Below are positions 1 through 7,358 of a stretch of DNA of 29,574 bases, piece by piece; position 1 is the first letter of the stretch; every line of letters begins with the position of its first letter. Below the pieces are notes generated by a model. The model searched no databases and was not told the DNA's origin. It saw nothing but the letters and a program-made list of their open reading frames with translations. The position numbers and the translations under genes were made by a program. Source of the DNA: Burkholderiales bacterium UBA954 (GTDB lineage: Bacteria > Pseudomonadota > Gammaproteobacteria > Burkholderiales > Burkholderiaceae_A); assembly GCA_002293155.1 (NCBI GenBank), contig DBCQ01000027.1, positions 41,846-71,419 of the forward strand. Direction: 5' to 3'.

Positions 1-1
1 A

Positions 2-424
2 CCGACCTATGAGGAGGTCTGCGAGAAAAACACAGGCCATGCTGAAGTCGTTCGGGTGAGCTTTGATGCCCAGCGTGTGACCTATCAACAGCTACTCGAT
101 ATATTTTTCGAGATTCATGATCCGACCACCGTCGATCGGCAGGGTAACGATATTGGTCCTCAATATCGATCGATTATTTTCGCGATGAATCCTGACCAGG
201 CGCGTCTTGCGGCACAGGTGATCGATCGTCATTCGGGTGCGGTGACACAACTTGTTGAGCTGGATGACCAACCTGTCCAGCCAGTCGAAAAAATATTCTG
301 GCCTGCTGAGGAAAATCACCAGAATTACTATCGGAATCATCCGACTCAGGGCTACTGCATGTTTGTCGTGGCGCCGAAGGTGGCCCACGCTGAACAAGCC
401 TTTAAGGCGCTAATCGCTCAATAA
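2..424 (+). CDS. msrA: Peptide-methionine (S)-S-oxide reductase MsrA, 3' part
   Basis: This is the C-terminal part of MsrA, which reduces methionine-S-sulfoxide in damaged proteins back to methionine in the cytoplasm. The frame is open to the left edge, so the gene starts outside the window and the catalytic GCFW segment is not visible. What is seen fits the family well: a [15 protein letters not shown] block, then a D-rich FFEIHDPTT block, a DxGPQYRS block, and a C-terminal part with an NYYRNHP motif. The GTG at 56 is only an internal Val codon, not the start. The last 23 bases overlap the convergent pdxH gene. Adjacent genes also concern oxidative damage, but whether they are co-regulated cannot be judged. 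The family call is firm; the length is unknown. Confidence 0.93.
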   Translation, partial: PTYEEVCEKNTGHAEVVRVSFDAQRVTYQQLLDIFFEIHDPTTVDRQGNDIGPQYRSIIFAMNPDQARLAAQVIDRHSGAVTQLVELDDQPVQPVEKIFWPAEENHQNYYRNHPTQGYCMFVVAPKVAHAEQAFKALIAQ

Positions 425-1085
425 TCCAATCGGTCTGGTCAGACCATGCATTATTTTTTCGGTAGCGGATGCGATCGTGGAGGCGAGAGGGCCGACCCTG
501 CCAGAACTCAAATTGATCTGGGCTGAGCCGATAGCCACCCCAATGGCTGGGACGGGGCGGGTCGACCGAGGTCTCTGCGGGAAATGCCTGCTGTAGATTT
601 TTCTCCCGAACTTGAAGCCATTCTCGATTGGGAATGACTTCACTCTGTGGCGAGGCCCATGCGCCAAGCCTGCTGGCCAGCGGTCGCGAACGAAAATACT
701 CTTCGGACTCCTCCTCTGAGACTCTAGCCACCTTTCCGTCGATTCGGATCTGGCGCTCGAGTTCTGGCCAAAAGAAAACGACGCTTGCAAAGGGGTTTAC
801 CGCCAACGCCTGCCCCTTTCGGCTCTGGTAGTTGGTAAAAAAAGTCAGTCCGAGGTCGTCAATTCCTTTAATCAGCACAATGCGGGCCGATGGCCGGCCG
901 TCGGGGTCGACGGTGCAGAGAGTCATGGCATTGGGCTCGGCCACCTCGGCGCTTTGGGCCTCAGAGAACCATCTGTCGAACTGTTCAACTGGGTCTGGGG
1001 TGACGTCGGGAATATCGAGGGCGGCCCGGGCGTAGTCTTTTCTCAGATTGGCGAGTCTTTGCGGGCTTGTGGGGGGCTTTTGCAT
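402..1085 (-). CDS. pdxH: Pyridoxamine 5'-phosphate oxidase PdxH
   Basis: The product of 227 residues is a full-length FMN-dependent pyridoxine/pyridoxamine 5'-phosphate oxidase, which makes pyridoxal phosphate in the cytoplasm. Family features visible are the RKDY segment near the N-terminus, the [10 protein letters not shown] strand, the [10 protein letters not shown] block, the [16 protein letters not shown]-binding region, the [16 protein letters not shown] loop, and the C-terminal [21 protein letters not shown] block with the R and H that bind substrate phosphate. The length matches the usual 210-230 residues. The ATG at 1085 is used, although no clear Shine-Dalgarno sequence precedes it. 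Its 3' end overlaps msrA by 23 bases tail to tail. Its product is the cofactor of the class III aminotransferase at the other end of the window, but this link is generic. Confidence 0.96.
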   Translation of the reverse strand: MQKPPTSPQRLANLRKDYARAALDIPDVTPDPVEQFDRWFSEAQSAEVAEPNAMTLCTVDPDGRPSARIVLIKGIDDLGLTFFTNYQSRKGQALAVNPFASVVFFWPELERQIRIDGKVARVSEEESEEYFRSRPLASRLGAWASPQSEVIPNREWLQVREKNLQQAFPAETSVDPPRPSHWGGYRLSPDQFEFWQGRPSRLHDRIRYRKNNAWSDQTDWIIERLAP

Positions 1086-1191
1086 GATGACGACGGGTTT
1101 TAGAGAGGCGTAGGCCCCATTTTAGGGGCTAAACCAAGGGGTGGGCCACGCGGACCAGGGTGCCGTGTCGATCTCCTGTCTAGGACGATCG

Positions 1192-1210
1192 ATTGATTGG
1201 TCTTATCAAT
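1192..1210. promoter_or_regulatory. Inverted repeat upstream of the rubrerythrin gene, possible operator
   Basis: ATTGAT (1192-1197) and ATCAAT (1205-1210) form a perfect 6-bp inverted repeat with a 7-base centre, about 155 bases upstream of the rubrerythrin start and inside the pdxH/rubrerythrin divergent gap. A second short palindrome, CTTAT and ATAAG, overlaps it (1202-1216). A LysR-type site such as OxyR would suit the downstream gene, but this is a guess from position and symmetry alone. The rest of the gap (1086-1363) shows only a small GCCCC/GGGGC hairpin at 1114-1129. Confidence 0.35.
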
Positions 1211-1363
1211 GAATAAGAAACTTTCAATTGGACTTAACTAAACTGAGCCCCCATGATCCTCAAAGCGCGAGGCAAGACGTCTGGGCAAGTTCGATACCCT
1301 TCGTCAGGCAGTCGGCACCGGTGCAACCTAGTTGCGATGTTGTTTAACCAAAGGAGAGAAGTG

Positions 1364-1786
1364 ATGCCCCAGTTAAAAGGTACTAAGACTCACCAGCATC
1401 TGAAGGATGCGTTCGCAGGTGAGAGCCAGGCTAACCGTCGTTACCTGTATTTCGCGAACAAAGCTGACGTAGAAGGCTATACCGAAGTCGCGTCGTTGTT
1501 CCGTTCAACCGCCGAAGGCGAGACCGGACACGCACACGGCCATTTGGATTACTTGGCCCAGGTTGGTGATCCTGCAACCGATCTGCCGATCGGTGATTCT
1601 GCTTCGAATCTGAAGTCAGCAGTCGCGGGCGAGACCCACGAGTACACCGATATGTATCCCGGTATGGCAAAAGATGCTCGTTCAGAAGGCTTCGACGAAA
1701 TCGCTGATTGGTTTGAGACCTTGGCAAAAGCCGAGCGTTCACACGCCAATAAGTTCCAAAAAGCACTCGACGCGCTGGCCGCGTAA
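1364..1786 (+). CDS. Rubrerythrin without rubredoxin domain
   Basis: A 140-residue ferritin-like di-iron protein, of the short rubrerythrin (sulerythrin/erythrin) type, expected to reduce hydrogen peroxide in the cytoplasm. The di-iron ligand pattern is visible: E20, E53 with H56, E90 and E93, then E124 with H127. The C-terminal CxxC rubredoxin domain of classical rubrerythrin (about 190 residues) is absent, so electrons must come from another protein. The ATG at 1364 is chosen because AAGGAG (1351-1356) lies 7 bases upstream and the family begins here; the frame is open further up to 1253, but that part resembles nothing. A strong hairpin follows the gene. The Fe-S protein, DUF3501 protein and ferredoxin-NADP reductase downstream are plausible electron-supply partners. 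Confidence 0.9.
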   Translation: MPQLKGTKTHQHLKDAFAGESQANRRYLYFANKADVEGYTEVASLFRSTAEGETGHAHGHLDYLAQVGDPATDLPIGDSASNLKSAVAGETHEYTDMYPGMAKDARSEGFDEIADWFETLAKAERSHANKFQKALDALAA

Positions 1787-1790
1787 AGGT

Positions 1791-1831
1791 GTGGGTTACC
1801 CGGTGGCCTTGGGTCACTGGGTAACACCCAC
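1791..1831 (+). terminator. Strong hairpin after rubrerythrin gene
   Basis: GTGGGTTACCCGGTG (1791-1805) pairs almost fully with CACTGGGTAACACCCAC (1815-1831) around a 9-base loop. The following bases are A-rich (AGAAAATTG) rather than a T run, so it is a weak intrinsic terminator in the plus direction. It more likely stabilises the short, probably abundant rubrerythrin transcript or partly reduces read-through into the next gene 30 bases on. Confidence 0.5.
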
Positions 1832-1860
1832 AGAAAATTGTTAACTACAGAGAGTTTGTT

Positions 1861-3222
1861 ATGACGGTTCGCGAAGGTTCCCTAGAAGCACCTACCCGGC
1901 ATCCCATCGATTGGAAGGGTAAGGATTTTTACGACGAGAAATCGTGTTTCGATGAGATGGAGCGGGTATTTGATATCTGTCATGGCTGCCGTCGTTGTGT
2001 AAGCCTCTGTAACTCGTTTCCGGTCTTATTTGATTTGATTGACGAGGGCACCACAGGCGAGATGGATGGCGTTCCCCGCGAGAAGTATATGGATGTGGTG
2101 GACCAGTGCTATCTCTGCGATGTCTGCTACATGACCAAGTGCCCCTACGTGCCGCCCCATCCCTGGAATTTAGATTTCCCGCACCTGATGCTGCGGGCCA
2201 AGGCGATTCAGTTCAAAAAAGGCACGCCAACAGAGTTTCGCGATACGACCTTATCGAATACCTCCGCAAATGGAAAACTGGCCTCGATCCCGATTGTGGT
2301 TCAGACCGTTAATGCATTGGCCCACAATAAAACAGCCCGCGCGATCGGCGAGAAGGTCATTGGCATCCACAAAGATGCGTGGCTCCCCGAGTACGCGAGT
2401 AAGCCGTTTGAGAAAACCCATGCGACCTCCAAGCCTCTGCCAGTTAAAAACGGCGCTAAGACGCCCGGGAAGGTCGCGATCTACACCACCTGCTATGTCA
2501 ACTGGAATGAGCCGGGTATTGGTCATGATTTGATTAAGGTGCTTGAGCACAACGAGATCCCCTATGTCGTGGTCGATAAACAGGCCTGTTGTGGAATGCC
2601 CAAGTTAGAGCTTGGTGACTTGGATTCGGTAGCCGAATTGGCGAAGGTCACGCTCCCGCAGCTCGCTAATCTGGCCAGGGAGGGCTATGCCATCGTGACG
2701 CCAATTCCATCGTGCACGTTGATGTTTAAGCAAGAACTTCCGCTGATGTTTCCAAATGATCCCGATGCACAGGCGGTGAAGGCGGCAATGTTTGATCCCT
2801 TCGAGTACTTTGTTGGGCGTAACAAAGATGGATTACTCAAAACGGACTTCAAGCAGGGTCTCGGCAATGTTTCTTACCATGTGGCCTGTCACCTCCGGGT
2901 TCAGAATGTAGGCCAGAAGACCCGTGAAATGCTCGAGATGGTTCCCGATACAGCGGTCAATACAGTCGAGCGCTGCTCTGGCCACGCCGGGACCTGGGGC
3001 GTTAAAAAAGAGTTTCATGAGATTGCAATGAAAATCGGCCGTCCCGTGTTCCGTCAGATGAGTGAGCACCCAAAGGCCAACAGCGGTCAAGGGGGGCTTC
3101 CAGATTTTGTGGCCTCGGATTGTCAGCTGGCTGGCCACCATATTGAGCAGGGTATGGCAGGACAGGGCGACGGAAAAGTCGCCCACCCCTTGTCTTTATT
3201 AGCAAAAGCCTACGGCTATTAA
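1861..3222 (+). CDS. Fe-S oxidoreductase with CCG domain (HdrD/GlpC-like)
   Basis: A 453-residue soluble iron-sulfur protein. The N-terminal third carries two ferredoxin-type clusters (CHGCRRCVSLCNSFP and CYLCDVCYMTKCP). The remainder resembles the cysteine-rich CCG domain of heterodisulfide reductase HdrB/HdrD and GlpC. A first CCG copy is clear (ACCGMPKLELGDL), while the second is changed to CSGHAGT with a lone Cys and His, so cluster binding there may differ. Proteins of this kind pass electrons between a flavin or quinone donor and an acceptor. It stands directly between the rubredoxin-less rubrerythrin and a DUF3501 gene, a neighbourhood that recurs in proteobacteria as I recall it, so it probably works with that rubrerythrin. 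The true reaction is not known. GAGAG at about 1850 could serve as ribosome binding site for the ATG at 1861. Confidence 0.85.
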   Translation: MTVREGSLEAPTRHPIDWKGKDFYDEKSCFDEMERVFDICHGCRRCVSLCNSFPVLFDLIDEGTTGEMDGVPREKYMDVVDQCYLCDVCYMTKCPYVPPHPWNLDFPHLMLRAKAIQFKKGTPTEFRDTTLSNTSANGKLASIPIVVQTVNALAHNKTARAIGEKVIGIHKDAWLPEYASKPFEKTHATSKPLPVKNGAKTPGKVAIYTTCYVNWNEPGIGHDLIKVLEHNEIPYVVVDKQACCGMPKLELGDLDSVAELAKVTLPQLANLAREGYAIVTPIPSCTLMFKQELPLMFPNDPDAQAVKAAMFDPFEYFVGRNKDGLLKTDFKQGLGNVSYHVACHLRVQNVGQKTREMLEMVPDTAVNTVERCSGHAGTWGVKKEFHEIAMKIGRPVFRQMSEHPKANSGQGGLPDFVASDCQLAGHHIEQGMAGQGDGKVAHPLSLLAKAYGY

Positions 3223-3246
3223 CAAAGGAGTTTTAGGAGAATGACT

Positions 3247-3831
3247 ATGGCACAACTATCACGCGATTCGCTCTGGACACTCGAGCACTATTCTCGGATT
3301 CGTAACCAATTTCGCCAAGAAGTGATGGCGCACAAGAAGGTGCGTCAGGTAGCGCTTGGCGATCACATCACCTTGTTTTTTGAGGATGAGAAGACCGTTC
3401 GCTACCAGGTTCAGGAGATGTTGCGCATCGAGAAGACTTTTGAAGAGTCGGGAATACAAGACGAGCTCGATGCCTATAATCCCTTGATCCCCAACGGTAG
3501 AAATTTCAAATGCACCATGATGCTCGAGTACCCTGATCCGGTGATTCGCAAGGTCGAGCTAGCCAAACTTAAAGGTGTAGAGGATCGGGTCTGGGTTCAG
3601 GTTGAAGGTCGCGAGAGAGTCTACGCGATTGCGGATGAAGATCTCGAGCGCGAGAATGAGGAGAAGACCTCATCGGTGCATTTCATGCGGTTTGAGCTCG
3701 ACGAGGATATGGCAGGTGCGTTGAAATATGGGGTGAGTCTTGCTGTCGGTGTTGACCACCCGAGTTACACGGCTGTCGTCGACCCGGTAGCGGCTGAGAC
3801 GCGTGTATCCTTGGTTAAAGATCTGGCCTAA
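3247..3831 (+). CDS. DUF3501 family protein
   Basis: A soluble protein of 194 residues belonging to DUF3501, a family without known function. It is rich in charged residues, starts with a helix of type LxxLExYSRIRxxFR, and has a long central acidic stretch (YxIADEDLERENEEKTSSVHF). No cysteine cluster or signal peptide is seen. The ATG at 3247 is preferred, since AGGAG (3235-3239) lies 7 bases before it; the ATG at 3241 is the alternative and would use AAAGGAG (3224-3230). It follows the Fe-S protein gene by 24 bases and is surely in the same transcript. The constant pairing with the Fe-S protein and rubrerythrin suggests a role in the same redox system, which is inference by context only. Confidence 0.85.
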   Translation: MAQLSRDSLWTLEHYSRIRNQFRQEVMAHKKVRQVALGDHITLFFEDEKTVRYQVQEMLRIEKTFEESGIQDELDAYNPLIPNGRNFKCTMMLEYPDPVIRKVELAKLKGVEDRVWVQVEGRERVYAIADEDLERENEEKTSSVHFMRFELDEDMAGALKYGVSLAVGVDHPSYTAVVDPVAAETRVSLVKDLA

Positions 3832-3862
3832 GGGCTGAGCGTTCTCTCTCATGGGAGTAGAG

Positions 3863-4228
3863 ATGTCAAAAAATGTTTTGGGCGGAGTACTCGCACCCTG
3901 TAGTACCGATCCGTTGACGGGATTTTTCCGTGATGGGTGTTGTAATACAGCCCCCGATGATTACGGCAGTCACACGGTATGCGCCCAGATGACGGATGCC
4001 TTTTTAGTGTTCTCGAAGGCTAAGGGCAATGACCTCAGCACGCCAAATCCGCAGTTTCAGTTTCCGGGACTCAAGGCGGGTGATCGGTGGTGTCTGTGCG
4101 CCGCACGCTGGCGGGAGGCTGCCGAGGCCGGGGTTGCGCCGCCGGTAATTCTTGAGTCTACGCATGAGCGGGCCCTTGAGGTGATTGCCCTGGCCGATCT
4201 GGAATACCACGCGCTTCAGCCCGCATAG
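3863..4228 (+). CDS. DUF2237 family protein
   Basis: A small protein of 121 residues of family DUF2237, function unknown. The family hallmark blocks are present: KNVLGG.L.PCSTDP.TGFFRDGCCNT, GSHTVCA.MTD.FL.FSK..GNDLSTP, and FPGLK.GDRWCLCA.RW.EA..AGVAPPV. Five conserved cysteines (in PCS, GCC, TVC, and WCLC) suggest metal binding or redox chemistry. The start at 3863 follows GGGAG (3853-3857) at good spacing and yields the typical N-terminus; the frame also has an ATG at 3851. It sits 31 bases after DUF3501 and 44 before the metallo-hydrolase, so it belongs to the same operon-like run. Confidence 0.87.
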   Translation: MSKNVLGGVLAPCSTDPLTGFFRDGCCNTAPDDYGSHTVCAQMTDAFLVFSKAKGNDLSTPNPQFQFPGLKAGDRWCLCAARWREAAEAGVAPPVILESTHERALEVIALADLEYHALQPA

Positions 4229-4272
4229 CCTTTACTAGGCCTTGTTTTGATTGGGTCTGAGATAATCAGGCG

Positions 4273-4902
4273 ATGCAATTTGAAATCTTTCCGGTTACGG
4301 CGTTTGCGCAGAACTGCTCGCTCGTGGTCTGCCCTGAAACCCGAAGGGCCGCCTTTGTTGATCCAGGCGGCGATATTGATCACCTCGAGTCGGTCGCCAA
4401 GGCGGCCGGCGTGCAGATTGAAAAGATTCTACTCACCCATGGCCATATCGATCACTGCGGGCAGGCTGGGAAACTTGCCCAGCGACTAGGGGTTCCCATC
4501 GAAGGCCCCCACCCTGCAGATCAGTTCTGGATTTCTCAGTTAAAGGCCCAAGGCTTGTCTTTTGGATTAGAGGGCGCTGACACGTTTACGCCAGACCGTT
4601 GGCTTAGAGATGGCGATCGCGTGACGGTGGGCAACGAGATCATGCAGGTCGTCCACTGTCCGGGCCACACGCCGGGCCATGTGGTGTTTATTCACGCAGG
4701 TGATCGAATTGCATTTGTGGGTGATGTCTTGTTCGCGGGGTCGATTGGTCGAACTGATTTCCCGCAAGGAAATCATCAGGACTTACTCAGTTCAATTCGT
4801 GAAAAATTATTTCCCCTGGGCGATGACATCGCCTTTGTTCCTGGGCACGGCCCGATGAGTACCTTTGGGCAGGAGCGTTGCTCAAACCCCTTTCTGACTT
4901 AA
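4273..4902 (+). CDS. Metallo-beta-lactamase fold hydrolase, GloB/YcbL type
   Basis: A 209-residue member of the glyoxalase II-like branch of the metallo-beta-lactamase fold. The zinc motif THGHIDH is at residues 55-61, with H56, H58, D60 and H61 as ligands. Further ligands are in the PGHTPGH block, in the GDVLFAGSIGRTDF block and in the C-terminal PGHGP block. The length and the GSIGRTDFP motif fit the YcbL group, which hydrolyses thioesters such as S-lactoylglutathione, rather than full-length GloB of about 250 residues. Substrate cannot be fixed from sequence. It lies 17 bases before the ferredoxin-NADP reductase start and is probably cotranscribed. Confidence 0.88.
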   Translation: MQFEIFPVTAFAQNCSLVVCPETRRAAFVDPGGDIDHLESVAKAAGVQIEKILLTHGHIDHCGQAGKLAQRLGVPIEGPHPADQFWISQLKAQGLSFGLEGADTFTPDRWLRDGDRVTVGNEIMQVVHCPGHTPGHVVFIHAGDRIAFVGDVLFAGSIGRTDFPQGNHQDLLSSIREKLFPLGDDIAFVPGHGPMSTFGQERCSNPFLT

Positions 4903-4919
4903 AGTGAGATGCACCCTCT

Positions 4920-5696
4920 ATGTCTAAGTATCTGACCGAAAAAATCCTGAGTGTCCATCACTGGAACGACACGCTATTTAGTTTTACAACAACCCGCCGA
5001 CAGGGTCTGCGGTTTCGTAACGGGCATTTCCTAATGATTGGTCTCGAAGTTGAGGGCCGCCCTCTGGTTCGTGCATATAGTGTCGTGAGTCCGAACTACG
5101 AAGAGCACCTTGAGTTCCTCAGTATTAAGGTTCCGGATGGCCCGCTGACCTCACGATTACAGAATATCCAGGTGGATGATTCAATTCTTGTGAGCGAAAA
5201 ATCCGTTGGAACCCTGGTGATTGACGACCTAAATCCGGGCCAACACCTCTACCTCTTTAGTACAGGAACGGGATTAGCCCCTTTTATGAGTATTATTCGC
5301 GACCCTGACACCTATGATCGATTTGAGAAGGTTGTCTTAATTCATGGAGTGCGCCTGGTCAGCGAACTCGCCTACGCAGAGTATCTGAATCACGAATTAC
5401 CCAATCACGAATTCTTAGGCGACCTTGTTCGAGGACGCCTGATCTATTACCCTACGGTTACACGAGAGGCGTTTACCCACAGTGGAAGGCTGACCGCGGC
5501 AATTGAGAGCGGACAGTTGTTTAAAGATATTGGCCTACCCCCGCTTGACCCTTCAGTTGATCGCGCAATGATCTGCGGAAGCCCTGCGATGCTTAAGGAA
5601 ACCTCGGCAATGCTCGATGCCCGCGGGTTTAGAGTCTCGCCCAGCCTTGGTAATCCCGGAGATTACGTCTTTGAACGGGCCTTTGTTGAGAAGTAG
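4920..5696 (+). CDS. fpr: Ferredoxin--NADP(+) reductase
   Basis: A 258-residue flavoprotein of the bacterial Fpr subclass, moving electrons between NADPH and ferredoxin or flavodoxin in the cytoplasm. The FAD-binding RAYS motif is at residues 51-54, the NADP-binding STGTGLAPF segment at about 114-122, the CGSPAML segment in the C-terminal half, and the C-terminal YVFERAFVEK tail is characteristic of this subclass. It closes the redox operon that begins with the rubrerythrin gene and ends 6 bases before the convergent soeC stop. As the only NADPH-using reductase nearby, it may supply electrons to the Fe-S protein and rubrerythrin, or it may be an ordinary Fpr for peroxide resistance. Confidence 0.93.
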   Translation: MSKYLTEKILSVHHWNDTLFSFTTTRRQGLRFRNGHFLMIGLEVEGRPLVRAYSVVSPNYEEHLEFLSIKVPDGPLTSRLQNIQVDDSILVSEKSVGTLVIDDLNPGQHLYLFSTGTGLAPFMSIIRDPDTYDRFEKVVLIHGVRLVSELAYAEYLNHELPNHEFLGDLVRGRLIYYPTVTREAFTHSGRLTAAIESGQLFKDIGLPPLDPSVDRAMICGSPAMLKETSAMLDARGFRVSPSLGNPGDYVFERAFVEK

Positions 5697-5702
5697 TCAG
5701 CC

Positions 5703-6644
5703 CTAAGAGACCGTTTGATAGTAGAGGTTCTGCGGATGGCGGGCCTGCGCGAAGAATAGCCAGCGCTCTGAGAGCATTCCGAGATACTGGATTGGAAATC
5801 CAAGGGCAATAAGCACCGGTGATTCCCAGTAAAGACCAGTCGCGAGCAGAGCAACCGGAAGGATGAATCCAAAGACCAGCATGATTCTCTTTACATTGCT
5901 CACAAAGAATACACTGCGCTGATGGAAAAATTCCCGGGTGTTAAATGCGCCCGCACTCATTCCCATAGATTTCTGAACGATAGTTGGGTTACGAATACCG
6001 ATCGCGGATTGAAGTGTGCTGCGGGGTGAGAGCTTTGCATTTCGCTTAACACTGATCCATCGTGTTAAGCCCGAGAGCAGTGTTACGCCGATGGCCCAAT
6101 ACCCCACCGACCGAATCAGTGTCGGATCCTGCGGGTTAATGACAAACAGTAAGCAGGAGAGGGTTAGGCCCGACGCTAGACCAAGCAATGTGTAATTAAC
6201 GAGTGTGATCGGGTGGGACCACTCTTGAATAAATCGGATACAGGCGTAAATCATCGCCGTACAGATCCATAGTCCCAGCGACACCATGAGGATGCTGATC
6301 ACTAGACCTGACAGCACCCCTGGCGGCTGCGCCTGGGATACTCCTGTCGATTCGATAAATGCCCAGAGAACAGTAAGTCCGATGAATATCGGCAGAACAA
6401 TGACCTCGCGCGAGAGCCACGAGGTGCGCCACATCATGGCTGCACGCCATGCCCGCTCGGGGTGGCCGAGGTGAACAAACGAGGCGCCAAGGCTAATCAC
6501 CAGTAGGACTGCCCCAATCGCAAGGTTTCCGGCGAGGTGATTAACCTCGTAGCCGAGAAGTCGCAGGATCCCCAGCGTGACAATCAGGCCTTGTGCGGCA
6601 CCGAGCAGGGTAGTGAAACTGATGACGGAAAATGCAGGATGCAT
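5703..6644 (-). CDS. soeC: DmsC/SoeC-type membrane anchor of molybdoenzyme
   Basis: A 313-residue integral membrane protein of the DmsC family, with about eight hydrophobic segments spread over the whole length and small loops. The N-terminal MHPAFSVISFTTLLGAAQGL segment and the LGASFVHLGHPERAWRA.M.WRTSWLSREV segment are typical of DmsC-like anchors that exchange electrons with quinone. It is the last gene of the minus-strand operon, 54 bases after soeB. In the context of xsc and pta, the best reading is SoeC, the anchor of a cytoplasmic sulfite:quinone oxidoreductase. A DMSO or thiosulfate reductase anchor is the alternative on sequence alone. Confidence 0.85.
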   Translation of the reverse strand: MHPAFSVISFTTLLGAAQGLIVTLGILRLLGYEVNHLAGNLAIGAVLLVISLGASFVHLGHPERAWRAAMMWRTSWLSREVIVLPIFIGLTVLWAFIESTGVSQAQPPGVLSGLVISILMVSLGLWICTAMIYACIRFIQEWSHPITLVNYTLLGLASGLTLSCLLFVINPQDPTLIRSVGYWAIGVTLLSGLTRWISVKRNAKLSPRSTLQSAIGIRNPTIVQKSMGMSAGAFNTREFFHQRSVFFVSNVKRIMLVFGFILPVALLATGLYWESPVLIALGFPIQYLGMLSERWLFFAQARHPQNLYYQTVS

Positions 6645-6698
6645 GGCAGAGGTCTAGTCTTGGATTAGGGAGGTGTTCGGGATTATTTGCGGCAGTAA

Positions 6699-7358
6699 TT
6701 AGGCGAGATCGCGTTTTGCGGCCTCGATGATCTCTGTGATCGCTCGTGGCAGGTAGTGATTTGCGGGCCGGGTCTCATGTTCAGGCATCAGTGCATAGCC
6801 ACCGCGCTCACGAATTACCTGTGAGACTTCGGATTGCGCGTCTTTGATGTCTCCAAATAACCGGGCATTGGTGGGGCAGGCCATCACGCAGGCGGGCTTG
6901 CGTTCCGCCTCCGGTAGGCTAGTGCTGTAAATACGGTCAACACAGAGCGTGCACTTGGTCATAACCTGGCGCTCTTCATCGAGCTCGCGCGCACCGTAAG
7001 GGCATGCCCAGGCGCAATATTTACAGCCAATGCATTTATCGTAATCCACTAAGACGATGCCATCTTCTTTGCGTTTATAGCTGGCACCCGTTGGGCAGAC
7101 TGGCACACACGGAGGATCCTCGCAGTGTAGGCAGGATTTTGGAAAGTGAATGGTCTGAGTCAGCGGAAAGGTATCAACCTCATAGGTCTGTACTCGGTTA
7201 AAAAAAGTGCCTGTCGGATCTGCACCATAGGGGTTCTGATCAGTCAGGGGGCCGGCACTGCCCGAGGTGTTCCATTGCTTACACGAGGTAACGCAGGCGT
7301 GGCAGCCAACGCAGACGTTAAGGTCAATGACGAGCGCGAGTTGTTTGGTCTGGGTCAT
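6699..7358 (-). CDS. soeB: Four-cluster [4Fe-4S] subunit of molybdoenzyme, SoeB type
   Basis: A 219-residue DmsB/NrfC-like electron-transfer subunit without a signal peptide. All four ferredoxin motifs are visible: C16/C19/C22/C26, C74/C77/C82/C86, C107/C110/C113/C117, and C134/C137 with C155/C159. It would carry electrons from the molybdenum subunit to the membrane anchor. Its ATG at 7358 overlaps the soeA stop by four bases (ATGA), so translation is coupled and a stable complex is expected. Absence of a Tat or Sec signal places it in the cytoplasm, in line with SoeB and unlike periplasm-facing DmsB complexes that ride on a Tat-exported partner. Confidence 0.92.
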   Translation of the reverse strand: MTQTKQLALVIDLNVCVGCHACVTSCKQWNTSGSAGPLTDQNPYGADPTGTFFNRVQTYEVDTFPLTQTIHFPKSCLHCEDPPCVPVCPTGASYKRKEDGIVLVDYDKCIGCKYCAWACPYGARELDEERQVMTKCTLCVDRIYSTSLPEAERKPACVMACPTNARLFGDIKDAQSEVSQVIRERGGYALMPEHETRPANHYLPRAITEIIEAAKRDLA

